DNA from: JBIKWM01 sp044356305
Lineage (GTDB): Bacteria > Bacteroidota > Bacteroidia > UBA10329
Direction: 5' to 3'
Assembly (NCBI GenBank): GCA_044356305.1
Contig: JBIKWM010000017.1
Coordinates: 4,898 to 68,897 of the forward strand
Length of the DNA stretch: 64,000 bases
How positions within the stretch are numbered: the first letter of the stretch is position 1; every line of letters begins with the position of its first letter. The notes beneath the pieces are model-generated. The model did not search any database. It saw nothing but the letters and a program-made list of their open reading frames with translations, and was not told where the DNA came from. A program made the position numbers and the translations under genes. Below are positions 35,960-44,515 of the stretch, piece by piece.

Positions 35960-36166
35960 CTAGAAGTCGCTTTCATCTTCACCGATGTGTTCTTCTTCTT
36001 TTTTCTGTTCATCAGCAATAGACTTCTCGTAATCAGCTAATTTCTCCTCAGTTACACCGCCTTTTTCGGCCATGACCCTGATCTCATCATTGGAGAATCT
36101 GGCTGTTTGAGCATCATCAGAAGTTACAATTCCGAGAGCTACCAGTAGTGCAATGAGTATTTCCAT
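35960..36166 (-). CDS. small membrane protein with acidic tail
   Basis: A 68-residue candidate starting MEILIALLVALGIVTSDDAQ: one hydrophobic helix, then a highly charged C-terminal half (DYEKSIADEQKKEEEHIGEDESD). An ATG two codons upstream (36172) is equally possible. Composition and a downstream hairpin support a real gene, but I recognise no family. The hydrophobic segment could be a signal anchor or cleaved leader (the chain continues after DDAQ). Confidence 0.5.
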   Translation of the reverse strand: MEILIALLVALGIVTSDDAQTARFSNDEIRVMAEKGGVTEEKLADYEKSIADEQKKEEEHIGEDESDF

Positions 36167-36264
36167 GACCAATGATGTTTGGGGATTTGTGATGGCTTAT
36201 ATGTTCGCCATGTCAATGATGTTTGGTCGTTCATCGATAAATCCGATTCCCTATTATTGACCCC

Positions 36265-37812
36265 ATGCTGATTCAGAATCTGGCAGACCTGCGCGAGCTT
36301 ATTGATAAGATGGACCGCAACGAGAAGTTGCTGTTACGCAGCTACCTGAAGGCCTTTGATTCAAGACAGAAAGGTTATAAGCCGATGGGTCTGGTGCTCT
36401 TCGACCTGTTACAGCGTCATGCTGACAATGAAAAGGTCGTGCGACTGTTGAGGGCAAAAGTGGCCAGACGCTCCGATGATGCCATCCGCATGGTCATCTC
36501 AAGGTTGCGCGACAAAGCCATTCAGGTATATGTGTTGGAAGTGAATTTGGAGAGGCGCGATGTTTTCGAGGCTTTCTCAGCTGCCAAGTTGGAGGTGAAG
36601 CGCCTGAGGCACGGGGCGCACATTCTGCTTTCGCGCGGATCGAGGAAATTGGCAGATGAGTTGGCTGAAAAAGCAATATTTCTTGCCAAACGCTATGAAT
36701 TATGGACCGAGCTACCGGATCTTCTTCAATTCTCGCATGAGGTGAAGAGGGTAGGTAATTCGATGAGTGAATTTCAGAAGAACCTCGCTGCGGTAGAGGG
36801 AAGCATAACCATGGCCGAACGGTATCTGAGAACAGAACTCGGATTTTCAAGGGTGATGAAGAGCATCGGAATGAAAGGGCTGAACCGCAAACGCGCATCG
36901 CAGGAGTATCTGAGTCTTTTGAAGGGATTCATGGTAGAATGGAAGGGGTACCATGACGACATAGGGTCTGTGCTTATCGCTAATCGTATAAACCAAGTCG
37001 AAGCAGAATATCACCAGATGATGCGTGACTATGATGCGGCAGCGGAGGCATTGAGCCGTTCCATTCAGATAGCTGATCATCCGGCTTTGAATACCAAGGG
37101 GCGTCTGACCAGCCTCAAATATGATTTCGCGGAGAATGAGATATTGAGGTTCAGGTTTGTAGAAGCAAGACAACGGTTGTTCGAGGTTCTCAGTATGCTG
37201 CCTTTCGCCATAAGACGCTGGGAGAACATAAAGGAGGGAATTTTCAAGATCGGTCTTTATCTGAATGACTTTGAGGAGGCCGAGGCTTCGATCATCGAAC
37301 TCCTTGCCGATGTGCGACCAGGAGTGAAACGGACTTACTACGCCCGCTACAGTTATCTCAAGGCCTGTCTGCTATTCCTTAAAGGCGACCACAGGGGAGT
37401 GAACCGTGCACTGACCGATGCGGCTGAGATTGCACAGGACCGCGAGGGATGGAATGTGGCCATGCGTGTGTTGCGTATCATGAACAGCATTGAGTCCGAA
37501 GACTTTGACCTGGCTGATGCACAGATAACGGCCTTCTATCAGTTTGTTCGCGAAGGACTGAAAGACAGCGGACTACGAGAGCGCGACAGCATGATTCTGC
37601 ATGTGCTCATGGACCTGCGCAAGAGCAGTTACGATTTCAGGGCTGTGGCAGATACTTCAAAGAATCAGATAGACAATCTGTGGAAAGCGGATGGCGATAC
37701 CGCATGGGATGTATTGACCCCCGAACTGGTGGTGTTTCACCCCTGGTTCGCAGGCAAAGCTGAAGGCAGTCCGTTCCCCATTCCCATTTCGCGCGAATCG
37801 GTGTATCGCTGA
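36265..37812 (+). CDS. hypothetical all-helical protein
   Basis: A 515-residue protein with no signal peptide or membrane segment. It is predicted mostly helical and rich in Arg/Leu/Glu, with repeated helix-pair pieces (MMRDYDAAAEALSRSIQIAD, FVEARQRLFEVLSMLP, FEEAEASIIELL) reminiscent of degenerate TPR or SEL-like repeats in the C-terminal two thirds. The N-terminus (LRELIDKMDRNEKLLLRSYL) may form a separate helical bundle. I do not recognise the family. It is monocistronic and starts at an ATG 93 bp from a divergent small ORF. Confidence 0.82.
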   Translation: MLIQNLADLRELIDKMDRNEKLLLRSYLKAFDSRQKGYKPMGLVLFDLLQRHADNEKVVRLLRAKVARRSDDAIRMVISRLRDKAIQVYVLEVNLERRDVFEAFSAAKLEVKRLRHGAHILLSRGSRKLADELAEKAIFLAKRYELWTELPDLLQFSHEVKRVGNSMSEFQKNLAAVEGSITMAERYLRTELGFSRVMKSIGMKGLNRKRASQEYLSLLKGFMVEWKGYHDDIGSVLIANRINQVEAEYHQMMRDYDAAAEALSRSIQIADHPALNTKGRLTSLKYDFAENEILRFRFVEARQRLFEVLSMLPFAIRRWENIKEGIFKIGLYLNDFEEAEASIIELLADVRPGVKRTYYARYSYLKACLLFLKGDHRGVNRALTDAAEIAQDREGWNVAMRVLRIMNSIESEDFDLADAQITAFYQFVREGLKDSGLRERDSMILHVLMDLRKSSYDFRAVADTSKNQIDNLWKADGDTAWDVLTPELVVFHPWFAGKAEGSPFPIPISRESVYR

Positions 37813-38115
37813 GCAGGTCAGTCGGTCAGCAAAAGGCTGCTGTGGTGGTTCATTTTGAGCTGATGGTCGAAAACAATCGGTCGTACATCGGTTCTTTGAA
37901 ACTTCGTATATTCGAAATAATGAACATGTATAATTATCAGATAATCAATATTATGAATATATAAATTCAAAATATGACTGTTCAAAATGGCTCGATTCCT
38001 TAATCAAGGGAATGTGCGTGAGGGGAACATTTGACCCAGCAAAAGCGACTGACCATCGCCAAGCTCGGAAAGCCTGACCAGCCTTCCGCTCAACGAACTT
38101 AAAACCTTGGCCTGC
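37813..38115. other. AT-rich intergenic region
   Basis: 303 bp without a supported gene. The section 37915-37985 is very AT-rich (for example TAATTATCAGATAATC near 37931), unlike the surrounding chromosome. It precedes the transposase-like remnant and may be a relic of the same insertion. Confidence 0.5.
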
Positions 38116-38601
38116 ATGAGACATTTTAATATCGGCCCGAACAGGGTCATGAACAATCTGGCGCTGGATCAGGATGGATTCATAGCCAACCTCGGCCGCG
38201 AGGATATGGAGTGGTACCACACTTTCCGTACCTACGTGACTGACCTGATTGACATCGAACTCTTTCAGGTTCTATTCCCAAAAGGAGTCGTGAGTCTGCT
38301 GCCGGTGCGCGCAATTGTAGCTCTGGGACTGGCCCAGCGCACTTTCGGGTGGGACACCGCGCACGCAATCTGCGAGGCCCAGCGCGATCTGCGCCTGCGC
38401 CACGCCCTCGGAATCGCCAAGAGTGAGGACGTGCCATCCATGGAGGCCATTGAGCGGCTCAATGTCCTTATGGACGATTACCATTCACGTACAGGTATCG
38501 ACCTGCAATCGTTGGTGCTTTGCACTGTCATCATGCCGGGCAGCCCGGTCATGAGGATAGGTCGCGACCGCATTCTGGTCTACGCGGCCCGAGTGGCCTG
38601 A
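38116..38601 (+). pseudogene. truncated transposase-like N-terminal domain (IS1182/IS5-type, tentative)
   Basis: A 161-residue frame starting ATG 38116. The central segment FPKGVVSLLPVRAIVALGLAQ, then AICEAQRDLRLRHALGI and a SMEAIERLN...YHSRTGIDLQ stretch, resembles the N-terminal (DUF772-like) domain of IS1182/IS5-group transposases, where it precedes the DDE catalytic domain. Here the frame stops right after that domain and no DDE motifs follow, so it is either a remnant or a captured DNA-binding domain. The family call is from pattern only. Confidence 0.5.
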
Positions 38602-38629
38602 AAGAGTAATCTATCAATGGGGCGGACTA

Positions 38630-38770
38630 TGAATTGGAACGCTTAGGACCCCCTATTTTAACAGAGACCGGGAATTGGAACATCTCGGGATCTATAGGAA
38701 ACTGGATTTGGAACTGGACTTGAGACCAGGAATTTGGAATCCCCTCCTTACTCTGAGGTGGAACTGGAAA
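38630..38770. repeat. degenerate GGAA(T/C)TGGAAC-type repeats
   Basis: Imperfect copies of GGAATTGGAAC / GGATTTGGAACTGG occur at loosely ~20-bp spacing between two genes. Register is poor compared with the other arrays in the window, so this may be a decayed member or simple low complexity. Confidence 0.45.
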
Positions 38771-38836
38771 TAGGGGGGAGGTCGGAGGCCGCAATTGCGG
38801 CCTTCTTCCTTTCAGTACTTGTGCCACTTTTGCGGC

Positions 38837-39436
38837 ATGAGATTCAAACCATTTGCAATACTGACCGCATGTGCCATCTGGATCGGTTGCGGAGACCAGA
38901 GCGACAAAATGGCCGAGGCGCAGAGCGATCCAGCCTTCATCTTGTGCGACAGCGCAGCAAGGCTCTTTAACAGCGGTGGCGATCCATTGGCTGTCATGGC
39001 TTTACTTGACTCGGCCTACGCACACAATCCCGCTTTCCCGCTCATTCCATTCAACAGGTATAAGGTGTACCATAAAATGGGCAATGACACGGCCGCCATC
39101 CGCTGCCTCGACCTCTGGGGTGAAATGGTGCCCAACAACCCCGCACCGCCCATGTATGCTGGAATTTTAAATGAAAAGATCGGCAATGACTCGTTGGCGC
39201 GGCTCAACTACGCACGTGCCTTGGCCCTGAACCGACTCATCCTTAAGAGCCACCCCAGCCGCGATGAGAAACACGATAGAAGCATTATCGGGTCGGCCAT
39301 TTGCCTTTACCTCCTCCGCGATTCAGTTAATATGGCACCAATGCTGGACAGTATCAGGGCCATGGAACCGGACAATACGATTCCATCGGACATTGAGACC
39401 CTCAGCCGCGAAGAGATAATTCTACGTTTGCTATGA
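38837..39436 (+). CDS. TPR-like lipoprotein
   Basis: A 199-residue lipoprotein. Start 38837 gives MRFKPFAILTACAIWIGC (lipobox WIGC); a longer frame open from 38795 places 14 residues ahead of this leader and is unlikely. The mature chain contains about three TPR-like helix pairs (ALLDSAYAHNPAFPLIPFNRY, RLNYARALALNRL) and ends with SREEIILRLL. No enzymatic motif. Function unknown. Confidence 0.82.
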   Translation: MRFKPFAILTACAIWIGCGDQSDKMAEAQSDPAFILCDSAARLFNSGGDPLAVMALLDSAYAHNPAFPLIPFNRYKVYHKMGNDTAAIRCLDLWGEMVPNNPAPPMYAGILNEKIGNDSLARLNYARALALNRLILKSHPSRDEKHDRSIIGSAICLYLLRDSVNMAPMLDSIRAMEPDNTIPSDIETLSREEIILRLL

Positions 39437-39492
39437 AGGGTCAATGAACCAAGGTCTACCACCTGTGTTATGGTGTTGAAATTCAGAAAATC

Positions 39493-39951
39493 ATGATCAC
39501 GAAAGGAGGAAAAGCACCGGCATTTGCTGCCGAAGATCAAAATGGAAATAATGTGAACCTGAACGATTTTGCTGGAAAAACGCTGGTTCTGTACTTCTAT
39601 CCGAAGGATGATACCCCAGGTTGCACAGCTGAGGCATGTGACCTGCGCGATAATCACATGGCCCTGCTAAACAAGGGATTTGCAGTAGTAGGGGTGAGCC
39701 GTGACCCGGTAAAGAGCCACCGTAAATTCGCTGATAAGTTCAGCCTTCCTTTCCCACTATTGGCCGATGTGGACGGTGCAATCTGCGAAGCCTACGGAGT
39801 TTGGGGCAAGAAGAAGTTCATGGGCCGAGAATACATGGGCATCAACCGCACTACGTTTATCATTTCGCCTGATGGCAGCATCATGGAAGTGATTGATAAG
39901 GTCGATACCAAAGAGCCTACCAAGCAGGTCCTGAATATATTAGGTCAGTAA
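39493..39951 (+). CDS. bcp: Bcp/PrxQ thioredoxin-dependent thiol peroxidase
   Basis: A 152-residue peroxiredoxin reducing hydrogen peroxide and organic peroxides in the cytoplasm. The active site TPGCTAEACDLRD contains peroxidatic Cys44 and resolving Cys49 five residues later, the atypical 2-Cys arrangement of Bcp/PrxQ. GVSRDPVKSHRKFADKFSLPFPLLAD and RTTFIISPDG are typical of the fold. Monocistronic, between the TPR lipoprotein and a convergent ABC-F gene. Confidence 0.96.
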   Translation: MITKGGKAPAFAAEDQNGNNVNLNDFAGKTLVLYFYPKDDTPGCTAEACDLRDNHMALLNKGFAVVGVSRDPVKSHRKFADKFSLPFPLLADVDGAICEAYGVWGKKKFMGREYMGINRTTFIISPDGSIMEVIDKVDTKEPTKQVLNILGQ

Positions 39952-39977
39952 TGCTCTACGGCTGAATACTTAAGGAA

Positions 39978-41852
39978 CTATTCAGCAAGTTCGCTCAGTT
40001 CGAGCCAACGGTCGGTACAACGGTCGAGGTCAGCTATCAGTCGCTCCATCTCGGCAGCCCAGGCCAGAATCCGCGTATGGTCCGATTCACCGCTGTTCAT
40101 CAGTTCGGTGAGTTCCTTCTTGCGACCCTCAAGCCAGGCCATATCCTTCTCCAATTGTTCAAACTCGCGCTTCTCCTTAAAGCCCATTTTCTTCTTGACT
40201 ACGGGCTGGGAAGCAGGTACGGCAGGGGTGGGAGAGACCTTCACCTCCTTTTGGGCCTCCTTCTCCTCGCGCATAATTCGCAGATAGTCGTTGTAGTTGC
40301 CGTTTATATCGCGGATCTTCCCATTTCCCTCAAAAATAAAGAGGTGATCGGAAAGCTTGTTGAGAAAGTGGCGGTCGTGCGTCACGATGAGCAGACAGCC
40401 GGGAAAGTCCTCAAGGAATTCCTCCAATACGTTGAGGGTGAGGATATCCAGGTCGTTGGTAGGTTCGTCAAGTATCAGGAAATTGGGGTTGGCCATCAGC
40501 ACAGTTAGCAGGTACAGACGTTTACGCTCGCCCCCGCTCAGCTTATACACGTAGTTATAGTGCATGCTGCGCGGAAACAGGAAACGTTCAAGCAGCTGGG
40601 CCGCTGTCATCGTCTTCCCTTTTTTGAGGGGGATGAATTCAGCGATGTCCTGAATCACCTCAATCACCTTCTTGTCGTCAGCCGCTTTGAGTCCTTCTTG
40701 TCCGAAATACCCGAACTTGACCGTTTCGCCCAGCACCACCTTGCCGGAATCGGGCTCCATTTTGCCCATGGCGATATTCAGAAGAGTGCTCTTTCCGCTG
40801 CCGTTTGCCCCCACAATGCCCACGCGCTCGCCATGTTTGAATTTATAGTCGAACTTGTCTATGAGCATCTTGGAACCGTACGCCTTGCCAATACGATGCA
40901 GTTCGACCACTTTGGCACCAAGACGTTCCATGTTGATCTCGATCTGAACCGAATCGCCACCGATACGCCTGCGGGCATTGGCCTCTACGTCCACAAAAGC
41001 ATCGACACGGCTCTTACTCTTGGTGGTGCGGGCCTTGGGCTGTCTGCGCATCCATTCTAATTCGCGGGCATACAGGTTCTTGGCCCGTTCAAGATTGGCG
41101 CCTGCCACTTCTTCGCGGTGAGCCTTATTCTCAAGATATGTGCTGTAATTGCCGCGGTGGCGGTACAGTTGGCCGTCTTCCAATTCCAGAATGGTATCGC
41201 AAACCGAGTCTAGGAAGACACGGTCGTGGGTCACCATGAGCAACGTCCGCTCCGGTCGGCTCAGATACCCTTCGAGCCATTCGATCATATCGATGTCGAG
41301 GTGGTTGGTAGGCTCGTCAAGTAGCAGGATGTCAGGCGAATCGATAAGTATCCGGGCCAGTGCCACCCGCCTGCGCTGACCGCCCGATAGCGTGCCGACC
41401 ACCTGCTCCGTATCGTGGATGTCGAGCTTGTGCAGTATCTCAGTCACACGTTGCTCTGTGTCCCACGCCCCAAGGGCATCCACCCGTTCAAAAGCCGATT
41501 GCAGGGCCTCATGGTCATCGGGGTGCTCCAGGGCCAGCTCATAGGCGGCCACGGCCTCCATCATGGGGTCGGCCGGATTCAGCACGGCCTCAATCACCTT
41601 AAGCTTCGGATCAATGATAGGCTCCTGCTCGAGATACCCTATTCGGATGTCGTTGCGGAAAACCACATTGCCCGATTCTGGCGGCTCAATGCCCATGATG
41701 ATGCGCATCAAGGAGGTCTTGCCGCTTCCGTTGCGCGCCACAAGCGCCATCTTCTGTCCTTTCTCGAGGCCGAAACTGAGCCCGGTGAACAGCACACGCT
41801 CGCCATACGAGCGGCTTACTTCTTCTAATGACAGGTAATTCACGGGCGGCAA
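39978..41852 (-). CDS. ABC-F ATPase, Uup-like
   Basis: A 624-residue protein with two ATP-binding cassettes and no membrane domain. First cassette: ARNGSGKTS, LSGGQRRRVAL, DILLLDEPTNHLD. Second: GANGSGKST, LSGGERKRLYL, FLILDEPTNDLD. The inter-cassette linker and the C-terminal coiled coil (about residues 555-620) fit the Uup group. ABC-F proteins act on ribosomes or, for Uup, affect precise transposon excision and DNA branch structures. A second ABC-F protein (EttA) is at 52816. The gene faces the peroxiredoxin gene. Confidence 0.93.
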   Translation of the reverse strand: MPPVNYLSLEEVSRSYGERVLFTGLSFGLEKGQKMALVARNGSGKTSLMRIIMGIEPPESGNVVFRNDIRIGYLEQEPIIDPKLKVIEAVLNPADPMMEAVAAYELALEHPDDHEALQSAFERVDALGAWDTEQRVTEILHKLDIHDTEQVVGTLSGGQRRRVALARILIDSPDILLLDEPTNHLDIDMIEWLEGYLSRPERTLLMVTHDRVFLDSVCDTILELEDGQLYRHRGNYSTYLENKAHREEVAGANLERAKNLYARELEWMRRQPKARTTKSKSRVDAFVDVEANARRRIGGDSVQIEINMERLGAKVVELHRIGKAYGSKMLIDKFDYKFKHGERVGIVGANGSGKSTLLNIAMGKMEPDSGKVVLGETVKFGYFGQEGLKAADDKKVIEVIQDIAEFIPLKKGKTMTAAQLLERFLFPRSMHYNYVYKLSGGERKRLYLLTVLMANPNFLILDEPTNDLDILTLNVLEEFLEDFPGCLLIVTHDRHFLNKLSDHLFIFEGNGKIRDINGNYNDYLRIMREEKEAQKEVKVSPTPAVPASQPVVKKKMGFKEKREFEQLEKDMAWLEGRKKELTELMNSGESDHTRILAWAAEMERLIADLDRCTDRWLELSELAE

Positions 41853-41941
41853 AGAGAATCAAGTATCGCTTACCAAAAACAACCGCCTCCGTGAATCTTA
41901 ATCTCAGGCTCTGAGTTGAAACCCGATATTCGCACACCCCA

Positions 41942-44050
41942 ATGCTCATGCGGCTTTTAACCCTTCTTCTGATTGCATTCGGCCCGTTGATCGGGGCTGT
42001 GGCGCAGAACGGGACCCAGCAGCAGCGTGCGGTTGCCCTGCTCGATGTGACCCAGCGCAATGCCGAGACCACCGATGAGGAGGTGTGGTCGGCCACGCAT
42101 GCACTGAAAGTGGCCGGAGTGCCATTTGTGATCACCGAATCTGTCAATGAGGCAATCAACTACGGCATGGTGGTGGTGTCTTCGCGGATTGAGGTCAGTA
42201 CGCTCAATGCCGATGAAGCAGACTCGCTTGAGGCTTTTGTGAACCGTGGAGGGACGCTGGTGGCCGGCAACATGCGCGACCCAGAACTGTATGCAGTATT
42301 CGGTTTGAACGGAGAGGCCCTGGACAACACCCACCACCGCATCCGTTTTGATTTGACCATCAATGATCCCGCCCTGAAATGGATCAATGACCCGATGGAA
42401 CAGGAAATATCGTTAGGCGATACTGCTCTTCCTGTCGTTATCAACTCGCGTTACTACACTTTGGCCGGGGGCACACCCATAGCCCGTTATGAAGATGATC
42501 TGCCTGCCATAGTGCGCAATGGTTTCGGCTCGGGCATGGCCTATGCACTCGGATTCTCGTTCAAGAACATGGTCATTAAGAACCTCTTGAATCAGGATTA
42601 CGAGGCAGACAGGACATACAGCAATGGATTTGAGCCTACCACCGATGTGGTGTTCCTGCTTCTGCGGGGCATTTACCAGAAACATATCGCTCATGGGGTT
42701 TGGCTGCACACATCGCCTTTCAATAGCCGTGCGGCCCTACTTGTTACGCATGATGTGGATGCCCGAACATCCTACGATACCATGCACTATTATGCCGACT
42801 TTGAGCAGGGTGCAGGGTTCAGTGCCACCTACCTGCTCACCACCCATTACGTTGACGATGAGTGGCTGTCAGATTTCTACAATCCTATCACAATGCCAGC
42901 GGTTGAGTACCTGCTTGACAAAGGCCATGTTTTAGGGTCGCACTCGGTGGGTCATTTCACTGATTTTGATAGCCCGTCTGTGTTCCCGCTCGGTCAGTTA
43001 GGCAATAATTCTGCAACATATTATCCTTACAATTTTGGTGACAGCACTGCCACTACCAATGGCACTGTGATGGGCGAGACTGAGGTGAGTAAGCTGCTTC
43101 TCGAGCAGGATTTCGGTACCGTATGCCGCTCTTTCCGTGCCGGATTTCTCGATTTCAACCCCAAGCTGATCAATGCATTAGATACGTTGGGCTATGCGTT
43201 CAATTCCACTTTCAGTGCAAACGATGTGCTCACCGATTTCCCTTACTTCAACCGGAAGGACCGCATCAGTTCAGGTGAGCTATCGCGTGTTCTGGAGATA
43301 CCGATGACTATCTCTGATGTGAACAGTGACAATCCTATCAATGCGGTAAATTACCTCCAATGGGTGAGTATCTGGGCCGATGTGGTGGCACGGAACGCAG
43401 CGAACAATGCGCCTACCACCTTGCTGATTCACCCCAACAGACAGTTCAAACTGGCTGCCGAACAGGACCTTGTTGCTCAATTACCACAGGATATTCTTGT
43501 TGGTTCGCTGGAGGCTTATGGAGACTATTGGTTGGCCCGAGACAGTGTGAGTTTCGGGACCAGGTCTGATGCCCCTGGCACCGTCACCATCGTGATTCCC
43601 AGTGCTCTACTTCCACTTGATCCAGCCATTAGTTTTATTGTGGGGAACGGACAGGAACTACTGAATATTTGGGCCGAGGACGAAAACGGCAATCCCATCA
43701 ATGTGCTGCAGAGCCCGTGGGGAGCGGCCGACCTTATCGTCCATTTCGATTACAGCCCTGTGCTGAACGTACACAGGCATACGGCACAGCATGGAATCGT
43801 GGCAATGTGCATCCCCAATCCGGCCATTGACAACGCGGTGCTCAGTTTCAATCTGCAACGTAGCTCAAAAGTTGACCTTTCGGTTACCGACCTGAGCGGC
43901 CGCACATTATGGCACAGCGAAGGTGTCTGCGCGTGGCAGGGCCGTAATGAGTTCGCCCTGCCCATCAATCAGTTCGCGCCAGGTGTATATCTCTACTCGT
44001 TGCACACCCCTGAGGGAAATGCCTCGGGCCGTTTGGTTGTGGCGAATTGA
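41942..44050 (+). CDS. secreted polysaccharide-deacetylase-like protein with T9SS sorting domain
   Basis: A 702-residue exported protein with signal peptide MLMRLLTLLLIAFGPLIGAVAQ. Residues ~25-230 resemble a ThuA/GATase-like Rossmann segment (VVVSSRIEVSTLNADEADSL, FVNRGGTLVAGN). The central part has NodB-type deacetylase motifs: LVTHDVDARTSYD (Asp pair) and GSHSVGHFTDF (metal His), then CRSFRAGFLDFN as the third motif. The C-terminus starts IPNPAIDNAV, continues DLSGRTLWHSEG and ends LVVAN, a T9SS type A domain. It probably acts on surface or environmental polysaccharide. ATG 41948 is an alternative start. Confidence 0.85.
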   Translation: MLMRLLTLLLIAFGPLIGAVAQNGTQQQRAVALLDVTQRNAETTDEEVWSATHALKVAGVPFVITESVNEAINYGMVVVSSRIEVSTLNADEADSLEAFVNRGGTLVAGNMRDPELYAVFGLNGEALDNTHHRIRFDLTINDPALKWINDPMEQEISLGDTALPVVINSRYYTLAGGTPIARYEDDLPAIVRNGFGSGMAYALGFSFKNMVIKNLLNQDYEADRTYSNGFEPTTDVVFLLLRGIYQKHIAHGVWLHTSPFNSRAALLVTHDVDARTSYDTMHYYADFEQGAGFSATYLLTTHYVDDEWLSDFYNPITMPAVEYLLDKGHVLGSHSVGHFTDFDSPSVFPLGQLGNNSATYYPYNFGDSTATTNGTVMGETEVSKLLLEQDFGTVCRSFRAGFLDFNPKLINALDTLGYAFNSTFSANDVLTDFPYFNRKDRISSGELSRVLEIPMTISDVNSDNPINAVNYLQWVSIWADVVARNAANNAPTTLLIHPNRQFKLAAEQDLVAQLPQDILVGSLEAYGDYWLARDSVSFGTRSDAPGTVTIVIPSALLPLDPAISFIVGNGQELLNIWAEDENGNPINVLQSPWGAADLIVHFDYSPVLNVHRHTAQHGIVAMCIPNPAIDNAVLSFNLQRSSKVDLSVTDLSGRTLWHSEGVCAWQGRNEFALPINQFAPGVYLYSLHTPEGNASGRLVVAN

Positions 44051-44257
44051 TATAGGTTCAGCCTATCCAAAATTGAGATATTGCTTGAATGGGCACAGAT
44101 TCAAGAGTCTCAGGGGGCACGTTACCTGAAAGAAAAGTGATTCCCCGCTATTATACTAGTTAGCCTTTAGCTCGCGTGGGAGAATCCCTTTTCATCCTTT
44201 TGTCTTGATATCCTGCAAGGGCGGGATAAACTCCAGGATCAAAAAATCAAGGCTGGT

Positions 44258-44390
44258 GGACATTTCCTTGCGAAACATGGGGACGGTCGCTTTCCGCGCG
44301 TTCCGGGCCGTTCGGAAGACCTCACTCTACGGAACGCTTCCTCGGGCCCGCGCACGCTCCCTTACCCCTGTTTCGCAACAGGAAATGTCC
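44258..44390. repeat. MITE-like element bounded by ~25-bp inverted repeats
   Basis: Left end GGACATTTCCTTGCGAAACA plus TGGGG and right end CCCCTGTTTCGCAACAGGAAATGTCC are inverted copies differing by one small insertion on each side. They enclose ~82 bp rich in GTTCCG / CGGAAC words that can pair further. No coding capacity. It could be a miniature inverted-repeat element or a structured RNA. Confidence 0.6.
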
Positions 44391-44455
44391 AAGGCCACCA
44401 AGCGAACTGCTCCTACATGGCAGCCGCATGGATTAACCATACTTGTATGATTGCG

Positions 44456-44492
44456 GAAAAAAACAAGGCCCGGGTATTGCTACCACGGGCCC
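44456..44492 (-). terminator. intrinsic terminator of the propeller gene
   Basis: GGCCCGTGG/CCCGGGCC-type stem with an ~8-base loop, followed on the minus strand by TTG and seven T. It lies 25-60 bp past the stop of the gene at 44516. Confidence 0.85.
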
Positions 44493-44515
44493 TGCCAGCT
44501 ACCGAAGAGGCGTTC

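Larger units (their letters stand above)
44051..44515. other. intergenic region with an inverted-repeat element
   Basis: 465 bp without a convincing gene. It contains a ~133-bp element bounded by inverted repeats (listed separately) and the terminator of the minus-strand propeller gene. 44060-44250 shows nothing recognisable. Confidence 0.5.
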
